NCBI GenBank assembly: GCA_019347675.1
Contig: JAHWKW010000006.1
Coordinates: forward strand, 62,001 to 126,000
Origin: Actinomycetota bacterium
GTDB taxonomy: Bacteria > Actinomycetota > Nitriliruptoria > Nitriliruptorales > JAHWKO01
Reading direction: 5' to 3'
DNA length: 64,000 nt
Shown one piece after another: positions 9,034 through 16,494 of the stretch (position 1 is the first letter of the stretch; each line of letters begins with the position of its first letter). Position numbers and translations under genes: made by a program. The notes under the pieces were generated by a model. That model worked only from the letters and a program-made list of their open reading frames with translations. It made no database searches and was not told the DNA's origin.

Positions 9034-10037
9034 GCGACCCGTTCGACCTCCTCGACGACGAGTTGCGTGCCCGCCTCCGTGAGGAGCCGGAGCCGCGGTG
9101 GCGCGAGCCGATGAAGGCCACGCTCACCGACGAGCGTTTCTCCGATCCCGACTGGGTCTTCGAGCCCAAGCTCGACGGGGTCCGCGCCATCGCGGTGCGC
9201 GACGGTGAAGACGTCCAGCTGCTGTCACGCAACCGCAAGACGATGAACGCCAGCTACCCGGAGCTGGTCGACGCGATCGGCGGCTTGGACCGCGACCGGT
9301 TCGTGGTCGACGGCGAGATCGTGGCGTTCGAGGGCGCCCGGACCAGCTTCGAGCGTCTGCAGGGCCGCATGAACCTGCAGGACCCCGGGCGGGCGCGCCG
9401 CACCGGCATCCCCGTCTACGTGTACCTGTTCGACCTGCTGCACCTCGACGGGTACGCAACCACCCAATTGCCGCTGCGGACGCGGAAGACCATGCTCAAG
9501 CAGGCGTGGCGGTTCGACGACCCGGTCCGCTTCGGGACGCACCGCAACGAGCACGGCAAGCGGTACTTCGACGAGGCTTGTCGTCAGGGCTGGGAGGGCC
9601 TGATCGCCAAGCGGGCGGACAGCCTGTACAGGCCGGGGACGCGCTCCCGGGACTGGCTGAAGCTCAAGTGCGTCGAGCGCCAGGAGCTGGTCATCGGCGG
9701 GTTCACCGACCCGCGGGGCAGCCGCACCGGGTTCGGGGCGTTGCTGGTCGGCTACTACGACGACGGGCGGCTGCGGTACGCCGGCAAGGTCGGCACCGGC
9801 TACGACGAGGCAACCCTCGTCCAGATGCGCGACACGATGGACCGCCTCGAGCGTGACGCCTCCCCGTTCGACGACGACGTCGCCGAGAAGGGCGCGCACT
9901 TCGTGCGTCCCGAGCTCGTGTGCGAGGTCGTCTTCACGGAGTGGACCGAGGACGGCAAGCTCCGCCATCCGCGCTTCCTGGGCTTGCGTGACGATGCGGA
10001 CCCCTGTGACGTGGTGCGCGAACGGCCGACCAGGTGA
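9030..10037 (+). CDS. ATP-dependent DNA ligase, LigD ligase domain (stand-alone)
   Basis: A 335-aa nick-sealing ligase for end joining. The adenylated lysine lies in EPKLDGVRA at residues 45-53 (Lys47). Downstream motifs include VVDGEIVAF, VYLFDLLHLDG, EGLIAKRADSLY and RSRDWLKLKC, and a C-terminal OB fold follows (LVIGGFTDP). The GTG at 9030 overlaps the phosphoesterase stop by 4 bp, so the two proteins are likely made in equal amounts. Its own stop overlaps the polymerase start by 4 bp. Confidence 0.93.
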   Translation: MSDPFDLLDDELRARLREEPEPRWREPMKATLTDERFSDPDWVFEPKLDGVRAIAVRDGEDVQLLSRNRKTMNASYPELVDAIGGLDRDRFVVDGEIVAFEGARTSFERLQGRMNLQDPGRARRTGIPVYVYLFDLLHLDGYATTQLPLRTRKTMLKQAWRFDDPVRFGTHRNEHGKRYFDEACRQGWEGLIAKRADSLYRPGTRSRDWLKLKCVERQELVIGGFTDPRGSRTGFGALLVGYYDDGRLRYAGKVGTGYDEATLVQMRDTMDRLERDASPFDDDVAEKGAHFVRPELVCEVVFTEWTEDGKLRHPRFLGLRDDADPCDVVRERPTR

Positions 10038-10960
10038 AGGCTGGCCGCCACCGCATCGGCGACCACGTGGTCGAGGTCACCCATCCTGACCGGGTCCTGT
10101 TCCCCGACGCCGGCATCACCAAGGGCGAGGTGGTCGACTACTACCGCCGCGTCGCCGAGGTGATGCTCCCGCACCTGCGTGGCCGTCCGCTGATGCTGCA
10201 ACGTTTCCCCCGGGGCATCGACGCCAGCGGGTTCTACATGAAGGACGTCCCCGACCACTTCCCCGACTGGGTCCACACCGCTGCGATCCCCCGCCGGGAA
10301 CGTGGCGGGACCATCGAGCAGGCGTTCCTGTGCGATCAGCCGGCCGCGCTGGTGTACCTGGCCAATCAGGGGACGCTCACCTTCCACGTGTGGCCGACCC
10401 GCGCCGACCGCCTCGACACGCCAGACCTGATGGTGTTCGACCTCGACCCTCCCGACGGGGACGTCACGTCCCTGCGTGACGCGGCGCGGTCACTGCGGGA
10501 TGTCCTCCAGGAGCTGTCGCTGGTCCCGTTCCTGCAGACGTCAGGATCGAAGGGCTACCACGTGGTCGTCCCGCTGGACGGCACGACGGACCTCGACGCC
10601 GTCCGAGACGTCGCTCGGGGGGTTGCCGAGTACGTGGCCGGCCACGACCCCGACCGGCTCACAACCGCGCAGCGCAAGTCGAAGCGGGGCGATCGGATCT
10701 TCATCGACACCAATCGCAACGCCTACGCGCAGACGTTCGCCGCCCCGTACGCGATCCGCGCCCGACCCGGCGCCCCGGTGGCGACACCGATCGACTGGCA
10801 TGAGCTCGGCCGTGCCGAACCGACCTCGTACACGGTGGGCAACCTTTTCCGCCGGCTCGGTCAGAAGCACGACCCGTGGGCCGACCTTCACGAACACGCC
10901 ACGGGCCTCGACAACGCCCGGGGGCGTCTGGCGGAACTGGTAGAGGCGGCGGCGCGGTGA
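10034..10960 (+). CDS. LigD primase-polymerase domain protein (stand-alone)
   Basis: A 308-aa AEP-family polymerase that fills gaps and adds ribonucleotides at broken ends during end joining. The catalytic pair is VFDLDPPDG at residues 134-142 (Asp136 and Asp138). The SGSKGYHVVVPL nucleotide-binding stretch and RGDRIFIDTNRN are also visible. The GTG at 10034 overlaps the ligase stop (GTGA). The order phosphoesterase-ligase-polymerase as three genes is unusual. No Ku gene is present in the window. The stop overlaps the next gene by 4 bp. Confidence 0.92.
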   Translation: MKAGRHRIGDHVVEVTHPDRVLFPDAGITKGEVVDYYRRVAEVMLPHLRGRPLMLQRFPRGIDASGFYMKDVPDHFPDWVHTAAIPRRERGGTIEQAFLCDQPAALVYLANQGTLTFHVWPTRADRLDTPDLMVFDLDPPDGDVTSLRDAARSLRDVLQELSLVPFLQTSGSKGYHVVVPLDGTTDLDAVRDVARGVAEYVAGHDPDRLTTAQRKSKRGDRIFIDTNRNAYAQTFAAPYAIRARPGAPVATPIDWHELGRAEPTSYTVGNLFRRLGQKHDPWADLHEHATGLDNARGRLAELVEAAAR

Positions 10961-11721
10961 CCCGACGCCACGATCACGACGCCGGCGGGGATCGCGACGT
11001 CCTCGAGCACAAGGCGGAGCTGCGCGAACGGATGTGGGCGGCGCTGCAGGAAGCCGGCGCGGATCGTTTCCCCGGCGCCGAAGGCCGGATCCCCAACTTC
11101 ACCGGTGCAGAGCAGGCTGCGGAGCGCCTCCGCGGATCGGACATCTGGCAGGGGGCGTCCACGGTGAAGGCCAACCCGGATTCTCCGCAGTGGCCGGTCC
11201 GCCAGCGGGCGCTGGAGGACGGCAAGACCGTGTTCATGGCGGTGCCGCGGCTCGCCGACGAGCGCCCGTTCCTCCGCCTCGACCCTGATCAGCTCGACGA
11301 CAGCCCGCGTCAGGCAGCGTCGATAAAAGGATCGTCGCGCAACGGCGAGCCGGTCGACGTCGACGACCTCGAACCCGTCGACCTGGTCGTCACGGGTTGC
11401 GTTGCGGTCGGGGCCGACGGGGCGCGCCTGGGCAAGGGCGGCGGCTTCAGCGACCTGGAGTTCGCCGTCGCGCGCGAGGCCGGCCTCATCGGCGAAGACA
11501 CCCTGGTCGTCACGACGGTGCACGAGGTGCAGGTCGTCGAAGCCGGCACGATCCCGATGACGGCCCACGACGTCCCGGTGGACCTGGTGATCACGCCCGA
11601 CCGGGTCCTCGACTGCCGCCCCGGCCCGTTCGCGCGGCCGGACGGCGTGCGGTGGGACGAGTTGACCGACGACAAGGTCGCGGCGATCCCGGTGCTGCAG
11701 CGCCTGGGCCACGGCCGTTGA
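10957..11721 (+). CDS. 5-formyltetrahydrofolate cyclo-ligase family protein
   Basis: A 254-aa protein of the MTHFS fold, which in its best-known members converts 5-formyl-THF plus ATP to 5,10-methenyl-THF. The phosphate-binding loop appears as RLGKGGGFSDLEFA, in place of the GxGxGYYD of bacterial FolD-pathway enzymes. This variant resembles the MTHFSD-like branch, so the exact reaction is uncertain. The start GTG 10957 overlaps the LigD polymerase stop by 4 bp, which makes it the fourth gene of that operon. A folate function is not obviously related to end joining; shared transcription may be incidental. Confidence 0.8.
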   Translation: MTRRHDHDAGGDRDVLEHKAELRERMWAALQEAGADRFPGAEGRIPNFTGAEQAAERLRGSDIWQGASTVKANPDSPQWPVRQRALEDGKTVFMAVPRLADERPFLRLDPDQLDDSPRQAASIKGSSRNGEPVDVDDLEPVDLVVTGCVAVGADGARLGKGGGFSDLEFAVAREAGLIGEDTLVVTTVHEVQVVEAGTIPMTAHDVPVDLVITPDRVLDCRPGPFARPDGVRWDELTDDKVAAIPVLQRLGHGR

Positions 11722-11740
11722 ACGGAGCAGGCCACCTGGT

Positions 11741-12655
11741 TCACCAGCGCTGCCAGGCACCACCCTCCAGCGGCATCGCCGGGCCAACCCCATGGGCGAC
11801 GGCGACGACGATCGCGGCGGACATGACCAGGCGCGGCCCGGGGCGGTTGAAGTAGGCCGACCCGTCGGCGAAGGCCACCCGGCCGCTGCGCACCGCGGAC
11901 AGGTCCTCCCAGCCGTCCAGCGCCGCGACGATGTGGCGGTCACCCACGGCCCGGTCGAGGTCGAAGCCGCACGGCGCGATGACGATCACGTCGGGGTCGC
12001 ACCCACGCAGTACCTCCGGGGTGACGGTGGGGGAGTGACCGCCGGGGACGCCCAGGACGGGTTCGGCTCCGGCGATCTCCACCAGCTCCGGCGCCCAGTT
12101 GCCGCCGGCCATCACGGGATCGGTCCACTCCAGCAGCGCCAACCGCGGCCGTCGCCGGCCGGCCACGGTGGCGGCCAGGTCGTCCAGCTCGGCGTGCATC
12201 CTGTCCACGAGCGCTTCGCCGGCTGCGCGATCGTCGAGGGCGTCGGCGATGCGAACGACGTCGGCGAACACCTGCTGCAAGGTCATCGGCGAGGACGTGA
12301 CCACGTCCACGTCGCGGTCGAGGTAGGCGCGCGCGGCGCGCACCACCTCTTCGGCGGCGACGGCGCAGACGCGGCACATGTCCTGGGTGATGATCAGGTC
12401 GGGGTCGGCGGCTGCGAGCGCATCCGGGTCCACCTGGTAGATCGACAGCACCCGCGCGAGCAGGTCGACCACACCGCGGTGGATCTGGCGTGAAGAGCCC
12501 ACCGGCTCCCTCCGCGGCCGGCTGACCACGGGCAGGTCGACGACGTGCGGCGGGAAATCGCACTCGTGGCTCCGCCCCACCAGCTCCGCCCCGTGGCCGA
12601 GGGCAGCCACGATCTCGGTCGCGGACGGAAGCAGGGAGACGATCCGGCGTCCCAC
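11741..12655 (-). CDS. cobalamin/iron-type ABC transporter substrate-binding protein
   Basis: A 304-aa protein with the BtuF/helical-backbone metal receptor fold. It begins GRRIVSLLPSATEIVAALG, the usual entry of this family, followed by DFP and ITQDMCRVCAV. The Cys-x-x-Cys pair in that stretch recurs in actinobacterial members annotated as cobalamin-binding proteins. No signal peptide precedes the domain with the chosen GTG at 12655, so it may be cytosolic or the true start may lie upstream. No permease or ATPase gene is adjacent. Ligand identity is inference. Confidence 0.75.
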   Translation of the reverse strand: MGRRIVSLLPSATEIVAALGHGAELVGRSHECDFPPHVVDLPVVSRPRREPVGSSRQIHRGVVDLLARVLSIYQVDPDALAAADPDLIITQDMCRVCAVAAEEVVRAARAYLDRDVDVVTSSPMTLQQVFADVVRIADALDDRAAGEALVDRMHAELDDLAATVAGRRRPRLALLEWTDPVMAGGNWAPELVEIAGAEPVLGVPGGHSPTVTPEVLRGCDPDVIVIAPCGFDLDRAVGDRHIVAALDGWEDLSAVRSGRVAFADGSAYFNRPGPRLVMSAAIVVAVAHGVGPAMPLEGGAWQRW

Positions 12656-12746
12656 GGTCTGCTCACCTCGTCGCGCCCCTGTGCCGAGGATCCTAGCGGC
12701 CGGCCGCCGCCCGGCCGCCGGTACGCTCCAGACCGAGGAGGACATC

Positions 12747-13244
12747 GTGGGCGCCGCGCACAACGGGATGGAGCCGCTGGTGCTACGTCCTGCTCGGACC
12801 ACTGCGGCGTGGTGGAGCCTGCTGGGCCTCGCTCTGGTCGCGGCCGGTGTCGTGCTCGTGGCTGATTCCCGCGGCCATCCGCTGGCCTGGGCGGGTCTGG
12901 CCGTGTTCGTCCCCGTGGCGGCGTTCTTCGTCGCCCAGCTGCTTCCCGGCATGGCGTGGGTGCACCTCGACGGTGAAGGGATCTACGCGCGGGTGCTGTG
13001 GTGGCGGACTGCGGTGACGTGGGATCACGTCCACGTGGCGCGTGTGCGACGTGTCGCCGGCGATCCGGTCCTGGTCCTCGACGTCCGAGAACCGGGAGCC
13101 GACGGGGCCGAGCACCGCCGCAGCACCGCGATCATGCTCCCCGTCGGCTGTGACGTCACGGCGTTGCACCATCTGCTGGCGCGGCGACTCGGTCGCGGTG
13201 GCCGGCTCACGGCTCCCCGCACGCTCCGTCCGCTGGACCTGTAG
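12747..13244 (+). CDS. small membrane protein, PH-domain-like
   Basis: A 165-aa protein with two hydrophobic helices at about residues 22-40 and 47-68. A soluble segment then resembles bacterial PH-like domains (WVHLDGEGIYARVLWWRTAVTWDHV is characteristic in tone only). The GTG at 12747 has GAGGAGG (12735-12741) 5 nt upstream, which decides this start over the one at 12681. A TACGCT -10-like hexamer sits at 12722-12727. It lies divergent from the binding-protein gene and 28 bp before the NrtR-like gene. Function unknown. Confidence 0.6.
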   Translation: MGAAHNGMEPLVLRPARTTAAWWSLLGLALVAAGVVLVADSRGHPLAWAGLAVFVPVAAFFVAQLLPGMAWVHLDGEGIYARVLWWRTAVTWDHVHVARVRRVAGDPVLVLDVREPGADGAEHRRSTAIMLPVGCDVTALHHLLARRLGRGGRLTAPRTLRPLDL

Positions 13245-13272
13245 CCGCTACCGTCGGGCGGCGGCTCCGCGC

Positions 13273-14277
13273 GTGCACCCGGCCGGGGAGCGACCGATCG
13301 CCGTTGACGTCACGGTGGGCCTGAACGCGGTGATCATCACGGTCACCGCCGGGGTCCCGCGGGTGCTGACCGTCGCGCGACCGCCGGTCGGCGCGCTCGC
13401 TGACAGCGAGGAGCCGCTCGACGCGCTGCCCTTCGGGCCACTCGATCCCGAACGCGACCGCACTCTCGAGCTGGGGTTGCGGCGGTGGGTGTGGGAGCAG
13501 ACGGGGATGGAGCTGGGCTACGTCGAGCAGCTGTACACGTTCGGCGACCGCGACCGCTGGCCCGCCGCGGACGCGCGCGTGCTGTCCGTCGCGTACCTGG
13601 CGCTGGTCCACGAGAGCCCACCGGTGGCCGCGGTCGAGGCCTGCTGGCATGACCTGTACACGTACCTGCCATGGGAGGACTGGCGCGGACAACGCCCGGA
13701 GACCATCGACCGTCACGTCGTCCCGGCTCTGGAGGCGTGGGTCGGAGCATCGGCGGACGCGACGGTGGCAGGCGGGCGACGGGAACGGGCGGCGATCACG
13801 TTCGGGCTGTGGGGCGCACCGTGGGACCGCGAGCGTGTGCTCGAGCGCTACGAACTCCTCTACGAGTTGGGGCTGGTGCCCGAGGCGGCGCGCGACGGTG
13901 GTGGAGGGCTGCACACGGGAGCGCAGGGCGGCCGCCAGGACGCGGCCTGGGGTCGCCCGATGGCTCTGGATCACCGGCGGATCGCCGCGACGGCCCTGGG
14001 CCGCCTCCGCGGCAAGTTGCGCTACCGACCCGTGGTGTTCGAGCTGCTACCGGAGACGTTCACCCTGCTGCAGTTGCAGCAGGTGGTCGAGGCTCTCTCG
14101 GGCGTGGAGCTGCACAAGCAGAACTTCCGCCGGCTGTTGGAGCGAGGCCGGCTGGTGGAGGGCACCGGCCGCCACGAGAGCCGTCGACGGGGCCGCCCCG
14201 CGGAGGTGTTCCGCTTCCGCCGGGAGGTGCTGCGCGAGCGGCCTGCTCCCGGAGTGGGCGTCCCCGGCGGGCGCTGA
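13273..14277 (+). CDS. NrtR-like transcriptional regulator of NAD biosynthesis (Nudix domain plus winged helix)
   Basis: A 334-aa fusion of a Nudix fold (about residues 15-150) and a C-terminal winged helix (about 230-325). In NrtR proteins the Nudix part senses ADP-ribose or related NAD metabolites and the winged helix binds operators of NAD genes. The Nudix box is degenerate: RRWVWEQTG stands where a catalytic box would read REuxEExGu. This fits a sensor rather than a hydrolase. The DNA-binding part has the family hallmarks LLPETFTLLQLQQVVEAL, NFRRLLER and RGRPAEVF. It is immediately upstream of nadA-nadC, with a palindrome in between. The start GTG 13273 has no strong Shine-Dalgarno, so it is uncertain. 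Confidence 0.85.
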   Translation: MHPAGERPIAVDVTVGLNAVIITVTAGVPRVLTVARPPVGALADSEEPLDALPFGPLDPERDRTLELGLRRWVWEQTGMELGYVEQLYTFGDRDRWPAADARVLSVAYLALVHESPPVAAVEACWHDLYTYLPWEDWRGQRPETIDRHVVPALEAWVGASADATVAGGRRERAAITFGLWGAPWDRERVLERYELLYELGLVPEAARDGGGGLHTGAQGGRQDAAWGRPMALDHRRIAATALGRLRGKLRYRPVVFELLPETFTLLQLQQVVEALSGVELHKQNFRRLLERGRLVEGTGRHESRRRGRPAEVFRFRREVLRERPAPGVGVPGGR

Positions 14278-14339
14278 CGGCTCGACCGGGCGGCGACCCT
14301 GCGGCGAATGAGCCGCCCCGCGCGGCCGGCCGTGCGCTG

Positions 14340-14368
14340 TTGACCGCCGGTGGAGGCGCGGTTAACCT
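14340..14368 (+). promoter_or_regulatory. candidate nadA promoter
   Basis: TTGACC (14340-14345) and TAACCT (14363-14368) are separated by 17 bp, a standard spacing. The predicted start of transcription, about 14375, is just before the palindrome at 14378-14398, so a bound repressor would block it. A second possible -10, TATACT (14379-14384), lies inside the palindrome itself. Confidence 0.4.
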
Positions 14369-14377
14369 CGGCCCTCT

Positions 14378-14398
14378 TTATACTCACGTCGAGCATAA
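14378..14398 (+). promoter_or_regulatory. 21-bp palindrome, candidate NrtR operator for nadA-nadC
   Basis: The arms are TTATACTC and GAGCATAA with a 5-bp spacer; 7 of 8 arm positions are complementary. It is the most A+T-rich spot in the region and sits 10 bp before the first nadA start. Binding by the neighbouring NrtR-like protein is inferred from position and symmetry. Confidence 0.7.
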
Positions 14399-14407
14399 GG
14401 TGTGCGG

Positions 14408-15430
14408 ATGCCGGCCCGCTCCCGTCCCGTCCGCGCACCTGCCGAGCAGCCAGCCACCGGCCCCGCCCCGGCGCCGGGGCGGCTGGAGGCCATCCCCGCG
14501 ATCGAGTGGGCCGCCCACCAGCCGCTGATCGCCGCGATCGACGACCTCAAGCGGCGGCGCAACGCGGTGATCCTCGCACACAACTACCAGACGCCGGAGA
14601 TCTTCCACGGCGTGGCGGACATCACCGGCGACTCACTCGCGCTGGCCCGCCGCGCCGCGGACACCGACGCCGACGTGATCGTGCTCGCCGGCGTCCACTT
14701 CATGGCGGAGACCGCCAAGCTGCTCAATCCCGACCGGACCGTGCTCATCCCCGACCTCGAGGCCGGCTGTTCGTTGGCAGCATCGATCACGGCCGCCGAC
14801 GTCCGCCTGCTCCGCCAGCGCCACCCCGGCGTGCCGGTGGTGTGCTACGTCAACACCTCCGCGGAGGTGAAGGCTGAGTCGGACGTGTGCTGCACGTCCG
14901 CGAACGCGGTCGAGGTGGTCGAGTCCTTCGGCGTGGACCGGGTGATCATGCTCCCCGACGAGTACCTCGCCCGCCACGTCTCCACCCAGACCGCCGTCGA
15001 GGTGATCCTGTGGCGGGGCCACTGCGAGGTGCACGAGCGCTTCACCGCAGCCGACCTGGGCCTCTACCGCCAGCAGGTGCCCGACGTCGAGATCGTCGCG
15101 CACCCCGAGTGCCCGCCCGACGTGCTCGCCGAGGCGGATTTCGTGGGCTCGACATCGGGGATGATCCGCTACGTGGGCGAGCGCCGGCCCCGGCGGGTCG
15201 TGCTGCTCACCGAGTGCTCGATGAGCGACAACGTCGCCGTCGCCTACCCCGACGTCGAGTTCCTGCGGCCGTGCAATCTCTGCCCGCACATGAAGCGGAT
15301 CACGCTCACGAAGATCCTGCGCTGCATGGAGCGCCTCGAGCACCGCGTCGAGATCCCGCCTGCGATCGCCGCGCGGGCGCGGCAGGCGGTCCAGCGGATG
15401 CTGGCGATCGGGCGAGGGGCGTCGGGGTGA
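14408..15430 (+). CDS. nadA: quinolinate synthase
   Basis: A [4Fe-4S] enzyme that condenses iminoaspartate with dihydroxyacetone phosphate to quinolinate, the entry to de novo NAD. It is 340 aa from ATG 14408; an in-frame GTG at 14402 is an alternative. Family signatures are [20 protein letters not shown] (Cys121), HPECPPDV (Cys235) and [10 protein letters not shown] (Cys289/292). These supply the three cluster-ligand cysteines, with either 289 or 292 as the third. A substrate-site GSTSGM is also present. It is downstream of the NrtR-like gene and 31 bp before nadC. No nadB (L-aspartate oxidase) lies in this cluster. Confidence 0.95.
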   Translation: MPARSRPVRAPAEQPATGPAPAPGRLEAIPAIEWAAHQPLIAAIDDLKRRRNAVILAHNYQTPEIFHGVADITGDSLALARRAADTDADVIVLAGVHFMAETAKLLNPDRTVLIPDLEAGCSLAASITAADVRLLRQRHPGVPVVCYVNTSAEVKAESDVCCTSANAVEVVESFGVDRVIMLPDEYLARHVSTQTAVEVILWRGHCEVHERFTAADLGLYRQQVPDVEIVAHPECPPDVLAEADFVGSTSGMIRYVGERRPRRVVLLTECSMSDNVAVAYPDVEFLRPCNLCPHMKRITLTKILRCMERLEHRVEIPPAIAARARQAVQRMLAIGRGASG

Positions 15431-15461
15431 CCGCACCGCCGCAGGGACGGTTGCGCGCGCA

Positions 15462-16340
15462 TTGAACGCGGTGCCGGCGCACCTGGCAGCTCCTCCGGCG
15501 TTCCTCTACGAGCCGGTGGTCCGCCGGGCCCTGCTGGAGGATCTCGGGGGCGCCGGCGACCTCACCACCGACGCGATCGTCCCGCCCACCCTGCAGGCAA
15601 CCGGGGTCGTGGCTGCCCGCAGGCCCGGCCGGGTCGCCGCTGTCATGCTCGCCGCGACCGCGTTCACCCTCATCGACGGGAGGGTCCGCGTCCGTCCGGC
15701 GGTCGAGGACGGGACCGACGTGGCCGCAGGCGACGCCCTCGCGGTCGTCGAAGGCCCCGCCCCGGCGCTGCTGTCGGCGGAACGCACCGCCCTCAACCTC
15801 CTGAGCCACCTCTGTGGCATCGCGACCGCGACCAGGGACGTGGTCGCGGCGGTGGCCGCCACCGGCGCCCGCGTGGTCCCCACCCGCAAGACGACGCCCG
15901 GACTGCGCGCACTCGAGCGCTACGCCGTCCGCGCCGGCGGGGGGACCGACCACCGCTTCGGACTCGACGACGCGGTGCTGGTCAAGGACAACCACCTGAT
16001 CGTGGCGGGCAGCATCGCCGAGGCGGTGCACCGGGTCCGCCGCCGGGTCGGTCACCTGGTGAAGATCGAGGTCGAGATCGACCGGCTCGACCACCTCGAC
16101 GAGGTCCTCGCGGCGGGCGTCGACGCGGTCCTGCTCGACAACCTGCCGCTGGACCTCGTGCGGGAGGCGGTCCTGGCGGTCGAGGGGCGCGTCCTGCTCG
16201 AGGCGTCCGGTCGCATCACCCTCGAGACGGCACCGGCCGTGGCCGCCACCGGCGTCGACCTGTTGTCCGTCGGGTGGCTGACCCACAGCGCCCAGGCACT
16301 GGACATCGGCTTCGACCTGCACGCGGTCGGCTCGTCCTGA
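15462..16340 (+). CDS. nadC: nicotinate-nucleotide pyrophosphorylase (carboxylating)
   Basis: This enzyme converts quinolinate and PRPP to nicotinate mononucleotide with loss of CO2, directly using the product of nadA. It is about 292 aa. Visible signatures are LEDLGGAGDLTTDAI near the N-terminus, ERTALNLLSHLCGIAT, TRKTTPGLRALERYAV, LVKDNHL and LLDNLP, and a late ASGRITLE. The start is TTG 15462 or GTG 15471; neither has a convincing Shine-Dalgarno, so coupling to nadA 31 bp upstream may matter. A strong hairpin follows the stop at once. Confidence 0.95.
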   Translation: MNAVPAHLAAPPAFLYEPVVRRALLEDLGGAGDLTTDAIVPPTLQATGVVAARRPGRVAAVMLAATAFTLIDGRVRVRPAVEDGTDVAAGDALAVVEGPAPALLSAERTALNLLSHLCGIATATRDVVAAVAATGARVVPTRKTTPGLRALERYAVRAGGGTDHRFGLDDAVLVKDNHLIVAGSIAEAVHRVRRRVGHLVKIEVEIDRLDHLDEVLAAGVDAVLLDNLPLDLVREAVLAVEGRVLLEASGRITLETAPAVAATGVDLLSVGWLTHSAQALDIGFDLHAVGSS

Positions 16341-16341
16341 A

Positions 16342-16363
16342 GGCGCGCGGCTCCGGCCGCGCC
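16342..16363 (+). terminator. GC-rich hairpin after nadC
   Basis: Eight base pairs (arms GGCGCGcgGC and GCCGCGCC, with a 2-nt bulge and a TCCG loop) begin 2 nt after the nadC stop. There is only a weak T-rich stretch behind it, which is common for terminators in high-GC actinobacteria. Confidence 0.5.
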
Positions 16364-16438
16364 GCCCACCTTTCCGGCCTCGACCGAGGGTGAGCACAAC
16401 CGCGGTTCCCGCCCGGTTCTGAGGCTGCTGGGTGTCCT

Positions 16439-16482
16439 GTTCAGCGTCGTGGCGGCACGAGTTCAGCGTCGTGGCGGCACGA
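16439..16482. repeat. perfect 22-bp tandem duplication
   Basis: A 22-bp unit beginning GTTCAGCGTCGTGG is repeated twice without a mismatch (16439-16460 and 16461-16482). It lies between the convergent nadC and VanW genes. A third GTTCAG follows at 16494, partly in the VanW stop region. It looks like a recent slippage event. Confidence 0.9.
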
Positions 16483-16494
16483 GCCGAACCGTGT

